64,000 nucleotides of DNA from Mycogone perniciosa (Eukaryota; Ascomycota; Sordariomycetes; Hypocreales; Hypocreaceae), in contig JAOALB010000144.1 of NCBI GenBank assembly GCA_025331125.1, forward strand, positions 19,945 through 83,944, in the 5' to 3' direction. Of the stretch, positions 1 through 11,412 are shown piece after piece. Every line of letters begins with the position of its first letter. Positions within the stretch are counted from its first letter, which is position 1. The position numbers were made by a program, and so were the translations under genes. A model generated the notes under the pieces. The model was not told the DNA's origin, did not search any database, and saw only the letters and a program-made list of their open reading frames with translations.

Positions 1-1282
1 GAAGAGTCATATATGTGCCTCCAATCACAGGATCCGATACCTTGGCATGGAAAGCCGAAACTGCCACAAACATGATGGTGTTGGTAAACGTCGAGAGAAT
101 GTGCTCGGCAATGACAACCAGCAGGTACCACGTCGTCACTCCCTCCGCCGGGAAGATAGCCACGGTAACCTGAGCAAGCAGAGCAGCGGCAAGACGACCA
201 ACGAAGCCCCAGCACCAAAGTCGCATTGGTGTGTACTTCTGTGACCACATGCCGGCATAGTATCCCAGACCAATCTCGAATGGAAAGTCGATAAGCACCG
301 TCAATGCCATGTTGTCTTTGCCGAAGCCCTTATCCAGGAGCTTGAGGTTCGTCACGCCGTCGTTGGCCTGGAAGCCAATCTTGGCAATCAGATGCACGAT
401 GATGATGGTCTGCACATTGCGCAGCTTCAGAATACCCCACATGATGCGGTAGACATCCCACACACCGTCCTCATTCTGTGACTTTTCCTCCTTCTTCAAG
501 AAACCAAGACCAATGGTCACGACAATATAGGCCCAACCCCAGAATGTCAGGTATCCGCCGAGCGAAATCAGACCCTCATCCGAGGGAACCGTCCTGAACC
601 ACTTGTTCGCGAAATCAGAGGCGTTCAGAGCCAGGAATACCGTGTACGACATGAAATGACCCGCCGTCAGGCCAACCGTCTGCGCCGTCGATGCATACGA
701 CACATTCCCTGGTGTCAAGAGAGTAAGAGCCCATCCATCCACGGCAATATCCTGCGTCGCACACATCAAAACCAGGAAGAACCACCACAGCATAAAGCTC
801 CACACAGTCGGGCCGCCTGGCTTCCCCGTCGTAGCCATCATCTCCTCCACATGCGAGCCCAGCCACAACATTCCAAAGCCAGAAAGGAACTGGATGGGCA
901 CAATCCATGTTTTTCGCCTCCCGATTTTGGGACTCCATACTGCGTCCACAAAGGGACTCCAAAACAACTTGAGCGAATATGGATATGACGCCAAACTAAA
1001 GGTGCCTATTTCTCCGTATGACATGTGGTTTTTAAGCAAAAAGGGCACTGAGCCCATGGCCAGACCCATTGGAATTCCTTGTAGAAAGTATAGCAAGACC
1101 AGCAGGAGAAAGTTCCTCTGGTCCTGGAGGGGTAGATCGAAGAAGCCCACGTTGTTGACGGTCGGTGTCTTGGGGACATGGTCGTCTAAGGAGAATGATT
1201 CGCGCGAAATGTGGTTCGCCGTCACGGTATCCGAGTCGTGATTGACAGCGCCCTTGCGCCGCAGCTCAACGCCGTTGCTCAT
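1..1282 (-). CDS. Acetyl-CoA transporter-like membrane protein (SLC33A1/AT-1 family), 3' part cut by window edge
   Basis: An uninterrupted frame of 427 codons runs from an ATG at 1282 to the window edge, so the C-terminus is missing. After about 55 polar N-terminal residues there is a chain of hydrophobic segments typical of a 10-12 helix carrier. The first helix region ends in the family pattern LQGIPMGLAMGSVPFLL. Later come a short SPxIGRRKTWI loop of the MFS A-like type and an AxQDIAVDGWAL segment. These match the SLC33/AT-1 family, whose animal member carries acetyl-CoA into the ER lumen; substrate and location here are inferred from the family. No intron is visible in the part shown. The gene is divergent from CENP-O, sharing about 1.07 kb of upstream DNA. 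It could instead be a related peptide or muropeptide MFS member, but the AxQDIAVDGWAL motif favours SLC33. Confidence 0.85.
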   Translation of the reverse strand, partial: MSNGVELRRKGAVNHDSDTVTANHISRESFSLDDHVPKTPTVNNVGFFDLPLQDQRNFLLLVLLYFLQGIPMGLAMGSVPFLLKNHMSYGEIGTFSLASYPYSLKLFWSPFVDAVWSPKIGRRKTWIVPIQFLSGFGMLWLGSHVEEMMATTGKPGGPTVWSFMLWWFFLVLMCATQDIAVDGWALTLLTPGNVSYASTAQTVGLTAGHFMSYTVFLALNASDFANKWFRTVPSDEGLISLGGYLTFWGWAYIVVTIGLGFLKKEEKSQNEDGVWDVYRIMWGILKLRNVQTIIIVHLIAKIGFQANDGVTNLKLLDKGFGKDNMALTVLIDFPFEIGLGYYAGMWSQKYTPMRLWCWGFVGRLAAALLAQVTVAIFPAEGVTTWYLLVVIAEHILSTFTNTIMFVAVSAFHAKVSDPVIGGTYMTL

Positions 1283-2352
1283 CTTGTCGTTCGCCTCGCC
1301 TTTCAGGGAAAGGTGAGGGAGCCGCTTCGATTTGGGCGACTGGGGACGTCTGGCGCGGGCACCCATAGGTCAGTCGTGTAGGTCGTTTCGGAATCGATTC
1401 GGCGATGCGCGCGCAGGATATGGATAGGAGCACAAAGTACGCCGTAAGTCGCGAGGTTTATCGTGAACGAAGAAACAGGTTGAAGGATTGTCGAGAAAGA
1501 AAAAAAAAGAGGTATGAAATTTCGAGTGAAGGGAGGAAAGGTGAAGCCAAAGATGAAGAAGTAGTACTCGTAGTAGTGCCAGATAGGGTCATAAGGGTCC
1601 ACCACTAACGAAATCTTATCTCGATCAGATGCCCCAGAAAAAAGAATTAATACGCAGTAAAAGCAACACGGAAAACGAATGTATGAGTCGCCGCAGAACA
1701 GTACGAGTAATAGTGATCCACGGAAGTCGGCGATTCGATTCGAAGCTACCGTGGCCTCAACCAGACCAGGGCTTACAAATGGATCGTTGCCACTCCAGGC
1801 AAAGAGCGTCCCAAACGAGCGCGAGAGAACTAGAGAGTAAGAGAAATAGTATCCGGTAGATTTGGGACTAATGCAGGGCCCTCAAATTAAACAAAAATAG
1901 CAATCAGCAGTACGAAGTACTTCGTACTACTACTTGTCCTTGTACGAGTAGTATCGCGCACAGAAAGAAGCGCACGCAAAGAGGGAGTCGAGTCGGTCCA
2001 GATTCAATCGCCCGAGTCCATCAAGCTGCAACCCGATGCAGGGTCGAGCGAGTTGGTTGGAGATTGGTTATGCAGAGGTGGGAAGGACAAAAACCGAGTG
2101 CCTGGATGGCAGACTGATGGCTGCGTCTGGGCTTCTTGGCTCTGGGATGGCAAGCGGAACAAAAAAGATCCATGGCGAGTAATACTACCTCAAGTACGGA
2201 GCATTATGCGGGGGTACGGAAGTCGGAGCATTGGGGCGGGCGCCTTATCTTATCGCCAAGTAGACTGTCAACTGAGTCTCCGTCATCATCAACAGTAAAC
2301 GCGCCATTCAGCAACGCGATACGACATCTCCCCCCCTCAGCCAAAACACACA
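1283..2352. other. Divergent intergenic region (acetyl-CoA transporter / CENP-O)
   Basis: Shared upstream region of two divergent genes. It holds an A-rich tract near 1500-1512 and a nested palindromic cluster of TACGAAGTACTTCGTA type at about 1909-1955. I see no convincing ORF or RNA gene. Confidence 0.6.
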
Positions 2353-3309
2353 ATGGCTTCCACAGAAAACGAATTGCAAGCCGATCTCCTAGATCAGGAG
2401 ATTGCAGAACTCAAAGAGCAAGGTATGCGCTCTTCCCAAACCATCCACAGGACATAAACACCGCGACAGCTCGCTAACACACCACAACCAGTGGCCAACC
2501 TTCGCAAGACGCTCAAGATCGAATGCTCAACCATCCTCTCCTCGCCCTCAATCCAAAAGGCCCTCCAATCCACCTCTTCCAAATCATCGTCATCGTCATC
2601 GGATCTTCTCCGCCAGTCCAAAAAACCTCCCTCCAACGACAAACTCATCAGCCGCTCCGCCCAACAAGAAGCCTACATGCGCCAATGCCTCTATCGCATC
2701 TCCACCTCTGTCACAGCCTTCAAAGTCCACGATCCAGACCCTAACGCCGTCGACGGCGGACACGTCCTCGGCCTGCGCTTCGAAATCATGTCGCGGGGCC
2801 AATTCCTACGGCCATACTACGTCATGCTCAACAGACCCTTTTACAACTCGAAGCACCTACGCGTACATAGACACACCGTACCTCCTGCTGTGCCGCTGGC
2901 AGGACTGGCGGCGCGACATTTGCCCGCGCCGAAACCGGAGAGCGATGCGCCGCCGAAGCAAGATCTGGAGCGGTTTGTCCGGACATTGAGGAGAGAAATC
3001 ATGAGATACCATAACAGACTGGGTGTGTCGGCAGATCTAAGGAGGAGTGTGGTGGGCAACCCACCGGATGAAATAACGGCAAACTCCATAGTCGATGTCG
3101 GCATCGCAGATGTGGAAGCCAAGCAAATCAGGTTAACCTGGGCCGACGAGAGAAGCGGCCGGTTAATCATGGATGATGATGGCAAGGTAGTCAAGCTGAT
3201 GGTCTTTTGGGCTGAGGGGAGGGATTGGGAGGCTACAAAGGAACTGCTAGGGAAACATGAGAGAGTGGAGGATGTGGCCAAGATGTTGAACGAGTATGCC
3301 GCCGGATAA
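2353..3309 (+). CDS. mcm21: Kinetochore protein CENP-O / Mcm21 (COMA/CCAN subunit)
   Basis: Two exons: 2353-2422 and 2492-3309. The 69-nt intron has a GTATGC donor, a GCTAAC branch and a CAG acceptor; the protein is 295 aa. The N-terminus (MASTENELQADLLDQEIAEL, continuing past the intron) is a short predicted coiled coil. The body has the CENP-O/Mcm21 family pattern: LGLRFEIMSRGQFLRPYYVML, then HRHTVPPAVPLAGLAARHLP, then a helix starting LERFVRTLRREIMRYHNRL. The family forms the COMA complex at centromeres (Mcm21 with Ctf19, Okp1 and Ame1; CENP-O/P/Q/U in animals) and helps link inner and outer kinetochore. The ATG sits in a CACACAATGG context and is the only one that gives a spliced open frame into exon 2. 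The identification rests on motif recall and no search was run. Confidence 0.82.
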
Positions 3310-3851
3310 GACGGTGCGTAGGGAGAAGATGAAAAATTAACCCAAACGCAAGGAGACTAAGTGATCCATAAAGGATACCTGAAGGGCCGCCTTGCTGAGT
3401 ACATGATTTGATACACTGAACTGAATCTCAGTGAGCTATGACGATGAAGAATAAAGCGAATAACGCGTATAGTCAATCGGGTCGGTGTCATCAGAATACA
3501 TTCCAAGCAAGGGCAGCCAAGAATAGTCCACACAAAAGGGCGACATGGAATTCACAAGAAGCAGGGAGTTGTAATAGCAACTGGATTATTACAAGGGAGT
3601 CGAGTTTCAGAATACCATCAACAGAATTCAAATTTCTGAAAATCCTATAAAATACAGGAATTCCTCCACCATACATCGCAGCACCCGGTCACTCATCAAC
3701 AACAACACTACAACGGGAATAAAAATTAAGAATATTCAAAATATGGCTAGGGGAAACTCTCGTCCCCGCCGGGCGTCCCATAAACTCATCATATATGCAG
3801 GAAATCCTTCAAACCAAACACTTTATACCCCCAGCTCCTTTATGCTCATAT
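3310..3851. other. Convergent intergenic region
   Basis: Lies between the 3' ends of CENP-O (plus) and the wall-protein gene (minus). It is AT-richer than its neighbours and presumably carries both 3' UTRs. No coding frame is convincing. Confidence 0.5.
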
Positions 3852-5138
3852 TTACAGGAAGAGAGCGACAACGAGTCCAGCAATGAGAGCCAGGCTAGCA
3901 CCGGAGGCCTTGCCGGCAGCGTTGATGATGACGGGAGGTGCCATCATGTTGCCAGTGGGAATAGGCGCAGGGGGGGCGACAGGGCCGCCCGTGGGATAAG
4001 GGACACCAGCGGGAGGGCAGTTCTCGCCGCTGCAGCCGGCAGGGCTAGAGGGAGAAGGATAGGTGCCAGCGGGAGAGCTGCCGGCAGGAGAGCAACCAGC
4101 TCCACCGCAACCAGCAGGAGAGGAGACAGTGGGAGGGCTGTAAACGGAGGTGGTGGGAGGAGCATAGCCAGGAGCAGAGGAGTTGCCGCCAAGGATGGGG
4201 TAGACGGCAGAAGAGGCGGGAGGAGGAGGGTAGTTGCCGGGAGTGGGAACGCCGGTATAAGCGGGTGCCGTGGCGGGAATGGTCTGAGTGATGAAGGTCG
4301 CGACTCCAGTGTTGGCCGGAGCAGTGTAGGCGGGAGGAGGGACAACGCCGGTACCGGTAGACTTGGTAATGTCGTTGGTCTTGGTGGCCTCAACCGGGCA
4401 GATGGTAGTCGTGGCGGGAACGACAACAGTCACGGTTTTGTGGCCATTGGCAGGGCAGTCCGTGACGGTGGGAGCACAGCTGATCACGGTGTGTGTTGAT
4501 GTAGCAAACACCGTGCTGGTCCCCCAGACCATGGAGGGCTCGCCAGAAGAGGTAACGGGGGCCTCCTCGCCGGGGAAATGGACCCAATGCCATTGGTCAT
4601 CGTTGTGGTTGTCGCAGCCATCCATATCAACGCCAGGGTGAGAAGGATGCCAAATGTTGGCACAGTCGGCGGGAGGAGGAGTAGTGGGCTTGCAGACCGG
4701 GCATTCGGAGGGGAAGTCAATGCCAATAGGAAGATGGATGCCCACACCCAAACCGAGATCGATGGAAATAGGACTGACACCGAGATCGACAGCAAGACCA
4801 AGATCAAGACCCAAGCCGAGCTTGATATGAGCGTCAACTCCCAGATCGAGACCGAGACCGAGGCCAACTTTGGCGTCGGCATCAACACCTGCCTTAACGC
4901 CAACATCAGCATCGACATCGACACCGGCTTTGACGCCGACATCAGCCTTGACGCTAACGTCAGCCTTAACATCAACACCAGCCTTGACACCGGCTCCAAC
5001 CCCAAGGTTGACGCCGTCAGCAGGGTGTGACTTTCCACCTTCACCAAGGCCAAGGCCAAGACCAACACCGACACCGGCACCGATGTCAAGAGCAGCGACG
5101 GCAGAAACAGCCGAAGCGGCAAGAATAAAGGACTTCAT
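3852..5138 (-). CDS. GPI-anchored, repeat-rich cell-wall/adhesin-like protein
   Basis: Single-exon frame of 428 aa from an ATG at 5138. Residues 1-16 form a signal peptide (MKSFILAASAVSAVAA). Residues of about 20-150 are a low-complexity array of alternating Val/Gly/Asp/Lys/Ala units (GVKAGVDVKADV type), then GLGLGLDLG repeats. A short Cys/Trp-rich segment follows (SECPVCKP ... DDQWHWVHFPGEEAP, about residues 155-195). Next is a Thr/Ser-rich segment of the STVFATSTHTVISC ... ATTTICPV type that recurs in fungal GPI wall proteins. The rest is Pro/Ser/Tyr-rich with CGGAGC and CSGENC pairs. The C-terminus (NAAGKASGASLALIAGLVVALFL region) is a GPI-attachment signal. The protein should be exported and cross-linked to the wall; a role in adhesion is inferred from composition. 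Long open frames on the opposite strand here are by-products of the repeat composition. Confidence 0.85.
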   Translation of the reverse strand: MKSFILAASAVSAVAALDIGAGVGVGLGLGLGEGGKSHPADGVNLGVGAGVKAGVDVKADVSVKADVGVKAGVDVDADVGVKAGVDADAKVGLGLGLDLGVDAHIKLGLGLDLGLAVDLGVSPISIDLGLGVGIHLPIGIDFPSECPVCKPTTPPPADCANIWHPSHPGVDMDGCDNHNDDQWHWVHFPGEEAPVTSSGEPSMVWGTSTVFATSTHTVISCAPTVTDCPANGHKTVTVVVPATTTICPVEATKTNDITKSTGTGVVPPPAYTAPANTGVATFITQTIPATAPAYTGVPTPGNYPPPPASSAVYPILGGNSSAPGYAPPTTSVYSPPTVSSPAGCGGAGCSPAGSSPAGTYPSPSSPAGCSGENCPPAGVPYPTGGPVAPPAPIPTGNMMAPPVIINAAGKASGASLALIAGLVVALFL

Positions 5139-7020
5139 TTTGAATTAGAGAGACTGGAAATTGCTGGATAAGCGAGTGGACGGGTCAAAAAGCCCAAAGA
5201 GGTATAAGAAGGAATGTATAAGTGAGGTGAAAGTCGGAACTGTTCAAGAAGGCTTGATGAGAATGAGGGAAATCCCAGCAGAGAGAGGAAGACCACGAGT
5301 CTTAAGTAACCCCCAAACCCGTACACCTATCTCAGGAGAGAGGACCGTCCTCCTCATGCCCCGGCTTGTTCAACCACACCATCTCTACGAGTAGTACTCG
5401 TATGTGTCATGGGGTTAGGCCATAGGGAAATTAGGCACAGACACAGCGTCGTAGCAGGCGAGGGAGAACGCGCAGTAGGTCCTATTCGAGCGCAGATCCG
5501 GTGCCCCATCTTTGCTGTGACCGTAAGGCCAACGACGGTTGGTCGGATGGACGGCTCGCAACTCCAACAAAAGCCGAAAGAGGCGTTGTCTCAATCAAAG
5601 AGCAAGGCTCCCAACCAGTATGCGGACAGTGCGCTTGCATATCCCAATCCCGCAGATCGGACAATTTGTTCCTGCGCTAGTGCAAAGGGGAGGAGAATTT
5701 GCAGTGCCTGTTCACGATTTGTTCCTGGGTTGTTGCTTTTTCTTGGTACTACGTACGGAGTATTAGTAGAAAGGATGGTTGTTTTGGCATCCCTTGAGCT
5801 TGGCCGGTGTTTAATAACACCTCCAACTCAGATGTAGGGTAAGTCAGACGCCATGTTGAGGAAGGAATCGAGTCGTTGTGATATCATTATACGGAGTACA
5901 AAACATTCGTTTGCGGGATCCGTTTGCTGGGCCTCCATGTTGGTGATCTCCACTTCACAACATGAACAAAAGTTATGCCACTGCGGGGAAGCCAGTCACT
6001 CATTCACTTCGCCGAGTCTCCATTGTTCGATTGATCCGGCACTTCGTAATTCGCTCGCATGGGACGGGAGAGTCATAACTGCTGTACTATTGGGCTTGGC
6101 TCTCTGAAAAAAGTTCCCCCCTTTGTTCGTTTGTCACAGCCGGAGCCGTCGGCAGTTGTTCATATTCCTCGAGTCGAGTCTCAGGCAAATTTCCCTGTCC
6201 AATAGTATGCTTAATTTCCGCGTAGCTGAACTGAGCTTGCAATGATGCGCCGCCTCCTCCCATGCACGCCGGCTCTTGTTTGTTTGTGTGCGGCCAACGG
6301 CGTGGCTTTCTTTGTTCGCTTCAAATGGACAACTGAGATGCCATGGGGGGCTTTGTTTTCAGAAAAAGCAACCCTTGCGGTATGGTGGGTCTGTGCCAAA
6401 CGCGAATCTGAGCAAGCCAGTTAAGGCGTCCGCATCACCCAAAATGAGCCAACGATGATCGTGCTCTGCTTTGACTCGGAGAATACGAGAGGTCCATTGC
6501 CGTGTCAAAATGCATTTTGATTATCTGCATAACAGCACAGCAGCTGAATGGATGGACATCTTTGTACTTTGTGCCGCCGCACCCGCATGTCAGCATTCTA
6601 TTCAGACCACGTGAGAATATCCAGGGTTGCTAGATGCATAACTCCATATCCTGGGGATTGACGTCTCGATCCTAATAAGAAACCCGGTCCGTCAGTATAA
6701 AAATCAAATCTCCACCCAACAAACAACGGAATCTCGGACAGCACCACTAGTACGAAGTAGTAGTAGTAGTATGTAGTAATACCTTATCCAACTTACATTT
6801 GTTTGGTCTTTTCTTTCCTTTTCCCGGATGTCCGGTTTTCAGGGGTAACCCGCTTTGCACAAGGGTAACCCTACAAAAATGGCGATCCATCCGTCTCCCT
6901 CTAGTGTGCGGTGAAGTGCTGCCGCCTAGCTTTAGTACCAGCCCAGCCTCCCTTGCAAAGCCGCGATGGCTTGATGAGCGGCTGTGGTATGCCGCCTGCA
7001 CGACAAATGATGCCTCCTCT
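5139..7020. other. Intergenic region upstream of the wall-protein gene, downstream of yae1
   Basis: About 1.9 kb without a supported gene. It carries TACGGAGTA/TACTCCGTA-type words near 5389, 5753 and 5890, and a TACGAAGTAGTAGTAGTAG tract near 6751. The first few hundred bases are presumably the promoter of the GPI protein. Confidence 0.5.
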
Positions 7021-7740
7021 TCACCAATCCAGAGGTTTCCTTGATGATGTTGTAGTTGTGGGTGCAGCAATGGAGATGGGAAGTTCGTCCGCCACCATCT
7101 CCGCCCGAGGCCCATCTTCATCGTCCATGACGGATCTGTCAATCTTCCACACACCAATCTGCTCATCCACAATGCTGGCCCATTTCCGTATCAGCGGGTG
7201 CTCCCTCGCCACATCTGCAAAGAGGACCTCGTCACCCGCCTCAGGCTTGTTGACATCGTAGCTCCAGTTCCCGTCAGGGGCCCAGAACTCAGGGCTAAAT
7301 ATCTTGGCGGCACTCAGTTCCTCCCTCGCCTCTGCCAATAACTTCCCCGCTCTCGCTGCCGCCTCTGCGTCACTCTGATTCCTCACTGCTTCCTCGATAC
7401 CCTCCAGCGTCCCCAGCAGCTGTCCTGCCATCAGACCTATCGTTCCACCGAGACTGAAGCCCTCGTCAAAGCCTGCCTGAACCGTCCTCTCCTTGGCCAC
7501 CGTGATGCCCTCTCGATATCCCGCACTGGTGTGCTCCGTCTCTAGCCGATGCATATCAGACGGATGAGAAGAAACATCTGCCCCATCTAGCGACGCCACT
7601 GGCAGCACTTCCTCCTCGTCGCCCGCTCCAAAGACATCATCAAGGGCATCATACGCAGCCGCGGGCGCCTCATGATGATACTCGCCACCTCCTCCCTGCG
7701 CGAGATAGACATCGTCATCCTCGATCGGTTGGAAATGCAT
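7021..7740 (-). CDS. yae1: Yae1 family protein (adaptor for Fe-S insertion into ABCE1/Rli1)
   Basis: Intron-less frame of 239 aa. The first ATG is at 7740 (MHFQPIEDDDVY); the frame is open further upstream but without an ATG. Residues of about 70-110 show the diagnostic deca-GX3 motif: Gly74, 78, 90, 94, 98, 102, 106 and 110 at four-residue spacing, flanked by HTSAGYREG and GLMAGQLLG. In yeast, Yae1 with Lto1 recruits the ABC protein Rli1 to the cytosolic Fe-S targeting complex, which is needed for ribosome maturation and recycling. The N-terminal acidic region (DALDDVFGAGDEEE) and the C-terminal tail are poorly conserved in this family. The fungal length range fits. Confidence 0.87.
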   Translation of the reverse strand: MHFQPIEDDDVYLAQGGGGEYHHEAPAAAYDALDDVFGAGDEEEVLPVASLDGADVSSHPSDMHRLETEHTSAGYREGITVAKERTVQAGFDEGFSLGGTIGLMAGQLLGTLEGIEEAVRNQSDAEAAARAGKLLAEAREELSAAKIFSPEFWAPDGNWSYDVNKPEAGDEVLFADVAREHPLIRKWASIVDEQIGVWKIDRSVMDDEDGPRAEMVADELPISIAAPTTTTSSRKPLDW

Positions 7741-10700
7741 CTTGTCTTGTGACAGCAGGCGATTACGGAATGGCGCAATCCTGTGTGCAAAGGACACTAT
7801 GTTTCAGCAGGGAGAGGAGAAGAAGAAAAAATAGCATCCACAGGCACACGAGTACTTTGTACGGAGCAGTATGATTCGCAGCTCAGTCAAGCACAACTGT
7901 GTCATCGAACATACATACCACTGACTTCTCTCGTTGCCGTATCCAGAACGAAGAAAGTCTGTGTGACTGCGTGATGTCTTACCGTGCGGTTGGTAAGACA
8001 AGTCCATCGCAGACACTGTATCAACGACTCCCAAAATGAGTCCAGATAGAGGACCATCAGACAGTGCGCGCACAGTTTCAGATTACTAACCCATTTTCGC
8101 CCTACGAATCACCCTCCCTTGTTGAACTTTATTTTTGACTCCCACAAAACGCATTCTCATTGGAGTCTGTTGGACATACAGTTCCTAGGCGATAGCAACT
8201 CCCAACACACTGACTCCGTTCCAAGACAATCATAGTACGAGCCCAGAGTGGTGACGTCGTACTCCGTAGTTGTTCCTGATTGATATTTTTAACCTATCTC
8301 GGAAATAAGATTTGATATCCATTCTCATTCTTGCTAGTGCTCCGTATCTCAGTCACAGCATAAGTAAGCTGCATATGACATCTCTCAACTCCGGCCTCTA
8401 TCGGCCTCTATCCGTCTCCCTTTCTGCCAACAAAGCCTCCCTCCATCCCGGCCACAATCCAGGTATGATTGACTGCAAATCATGCCACGTATGTATGTCC
8501 CCCGAACACACAGTTTCTATTAATTGACCATCCCTATGACCGTGGCGGTCTGTCAAAGGGACTCCGCCTCGCATCCTCCATGCATGAGCTGTTTATGGCG
8601 CATGGCGTCAACTCGTTTCCAGGCGGTCAGAAATTTGAGTAACCCGACCACCGACACGGTAGACCAAAGTTCTCCCTTGGCTTGTCAGCCCCTGCCCCGT
8701 TGGGAGCAGCACGAACCCAAAGGTAACACGAGCACAGTCGATTCGGGTTTGGTGAGGTCATGATGGACTGATAAGAGCTGCATCAGATCGGGTCCCGTTC
8801 GTAAACCTGTTCCCTCGACACCGAAGAGAACACTTGGATGTCAATAATGGGACCTGCCTTGCGGTGAGAGAGTCATGCGATGATGAGTTGTCTTATGTCG
8901 CCAGCCCAACCTTTACCTTGCCGAGTTCTCGTCCAACCCAACATGAGACTAGGAAACGGCAGGGCCCAATCGTGAAGTCCAGTCCAAGACTTGCCCGAAT
9001 TGTTAGTATCAAACAAACCGTTCCCGGTGTCCACCGAACCGGAGGTATGGGAACCGGTCTATCCGTCATGGCCCCACTAGGGTCGCGGATCCAGCATAGG
9101 GCCTCCGTAATTCCAAGTAAGCACTTCAGAGATGGCCACCGATGTAGACAACTCAATCGTGCCAACAGCAAAGTCAGCCGGCCTCCTCCGAGATAGGGTA
9201 GGCAGACTCTGACGGCATAGATGCCTCATCTGCTGTGCCAAGATGGCGCTGTAGCGTAGCAACTGAATCGTAGACTCCTGAGGAGATAGTTGCAAAGATC
9301 CATGAATAGTGTCGTTGCCCTTCTCCAATTGGAATGAATCGGACACGCAGGACGAACAAATTCCAATTCGTTGTTTCTCGTGTAAGCAGGCCTCTTACTC
9401 GTAGGCCTGTTCGCCTTACCCTATTGATAAGTTGGCGTCGATATTCCCGTCGTTAGTCCATCAGTGCGCGCGCCCCTTAGCTAGGTAACCTCTCTCCCCA
9501 GTGCCACGTTCCGACTCACCGAGCCCTTTTTTTCTTCCTTTTTTCCCTCAAACCCAAGAAGGAAACCCTCCTGCCACTGTTCCAAGAAAAGCCGAGTTTC
9601 GGAAAATTCCTGTCAGGTTTGGCTCAATGCTGTCCAAGAAAATCAATGGCCCACAGTAGTCCCAAGTTGACACTTTGCATGATGTCAAATCAATAATGCA
9701 AGCATCTCCTGCGTCGCACAGGAGGAAAAAAAAGAAAGTAAATGGGTCAAAAACAAGCAAGGGGGCGCGATCGTCTCAGGACCCGATCTCTCTCTCCATC
9801 GCTTGGCCCCAAGCCGGAGAGCAGAGAGGCCTAATCGTCAATCGGTACATAGCAATTCAAGTCCCACCGTCGTCGCCTTGGTCCGCAAGGACGTGGCGAT
9901 GGTTCCAAAGGTCTTAATGAAACGTCGCCTCTTCCCATCCGGTTAACTACCGAAAAAAAGGGGCGGGGGAGGAGAGAGAACAGGGGTTGAGGCTCTTCGG
10001 GATCCGGGCCGTGCACGTCATCAATTCGCCTTTTTTTCGTCACTGAACAAGCTTGAAGAAGCAGGGAGACCATGGCTCTGCGCGCGCTGCTGCGAGTCGT
10101 CAGCCCATTTTCTTCATCACGGAAGCCGCCGGCGACGGGCATCCCAGGCCCGGATATCCCAGAAACAGTGTCTATCCTGCTGGAATGTCCGTGCCGGAAA
10201 TCGTGTGTTTGCCAGCAACGCTGCTGCCCGCCAGTTTGCGACAACCGATTCATTGCTCCACACAATCTTGGTCATCGCTGCTGTCGTCCCGGCCCAACGT
10301 GTCTTTCCGCAACCCAACGCTGAAGTCTGGCAGCCCTTCTAGAAAGACGATGGGTTGCCCTGCATGCCCCGGCTCCTCTCACCCTTGCACAGGACCCTTC
10401 GCTCGTCGCCTAATACCCAAGGTTTTCCACCCCGCTGCCCATCCATCTATGACGCCCAAGTTGTAGAGTGTTGGGCCAACCCTAAAAACTCAGGTCTGCT
10501 CTCAACACCAAAACCAGCAAGCAATAACCAGCTCGTTTTCTGTCGTGTTTCCATCACATCTTTAAGCGTACCATCTCATCCCACCCTCCGTTTCGTCTCT
10601 TTGACGCCTCTCTTGTCTCTTTACCCGTCTGTTCCTCCGCTAATTAGCGCCAACCCCGGGAGGCTTCCCGTCCCCATCGATTCCGTCGCTGGCTTCCTTG

Positions 10701-11200
10701 CCAACAAAGGCAAACACAGGAAAAACAAAGCCCCCTGTCGATCCCACAAGGGTAAAAAAACTGCAGGGGCCACGGAGTACACCATCAGGGGTAGACTGAC
10801 CGCTATGGACAGACCGCAAAATCAATCGGTGCTGCAATAGTGAAAAAAAATAAGCCCGGCCAGATAGCCACGCGAGAGCCCAGAGCAAGCCGCAAAGTAA
10901 GCCCTGGAAAGAAAAAAAAATATCCACCAGGGTCGGAGGGCCAACTGTTTAAAAATATCAGACATCGCCACGACTTCAACTTTTTCCAATCTCTTACCCA
11001 ACTAGAGAGCGGTGCTTCCTGGGTTGTCATTCATTTCGTCCCTCCCTCCGTTCCGAGCTGCTGGCTGTCGTTGTCTTATCTTGTCTTGCCGCATCAGCCC
11101 CTTTCTGTCTCATCATCGTCGGCGTCGTCATCACCATCGCCGTCTTCGAAACAAAGCTTTTCCTTCGAGGAGACCGGACAGCAAGCAAAACACCACCAAG
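7741..11200. other. Long gene-poor intergenic region
   Basis: About 3.5 kb between the yae1 start and a candidate micro-ORF. Short frames exist on both strands but none has a recognisable domain or a consistent splice pattern. TACGGAGTA-type words occur near 7852 and 8259. From about 10,400 to 11,200 the plus strand becomes strongly pyrimidine-rich (TCTCTTTGACGCCTCTCTTG type runs), the usual character of a fungal promoter and 5' leader for the transcript suggested at 11201. Confidence 0.5.
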
Positions 11201-11272
11201 ATGCCTCGCGGTCCATATGATACGACAGGCGTGGTCAAGCCTAACGCGCCGCAACCACCGAAGCCCAAATAA
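11201..11272 (+). CDS. Candidate micro-ORF (23 aa) in a spliced transcript, function unknown
   Basis: The ATG has a strong fungal context (CCACCAAGATGCC) and follows about 800 bp of CT-rich leader. It encodes a 23-residue basic, Pro/Lys-rich peptide (begins MPRGPYDTTGV, ends PQPPKPK). Downstream, 11345-11412 has all parts of an intron: GTAAGG donor, TGCTAAC branch and CACAG acceptor, which supports a transcript on this strand. The peptide could be a real small protein, a regulatory uORF, or chance within a noncoding RNA. I do not recognise it. Confidence 0.35.
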   Translation: MPRGPYDTTGVVKPNAPQPPKPK

Positions 11273-11412
11273 CGGGTCGTCCTACTCTTCAGCCACCTCT
11301 CTGGCCCCCTTTTCTTTGTGCTCATAATACGCTGTACCAGTCAGGTAAGGCAACCTCGAGTCCAACGCAGCGTGTCATCCGTTTCAAAATTTGCTAACAG
11401 TGAGCCCCACAG

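Noticed and set aside
3795..5148. Several long plus-strand frames opposite the GPI wall protein
   Set aside because: Low-complexity mirror images of the repeat region; the minus frame has the signal peptide and GPI signal.
7741..7797. Extension of yae1 to 7797
   Set aside because: The extension would start at GTG; the first ATG (7740) gives the expected family N-terminus.
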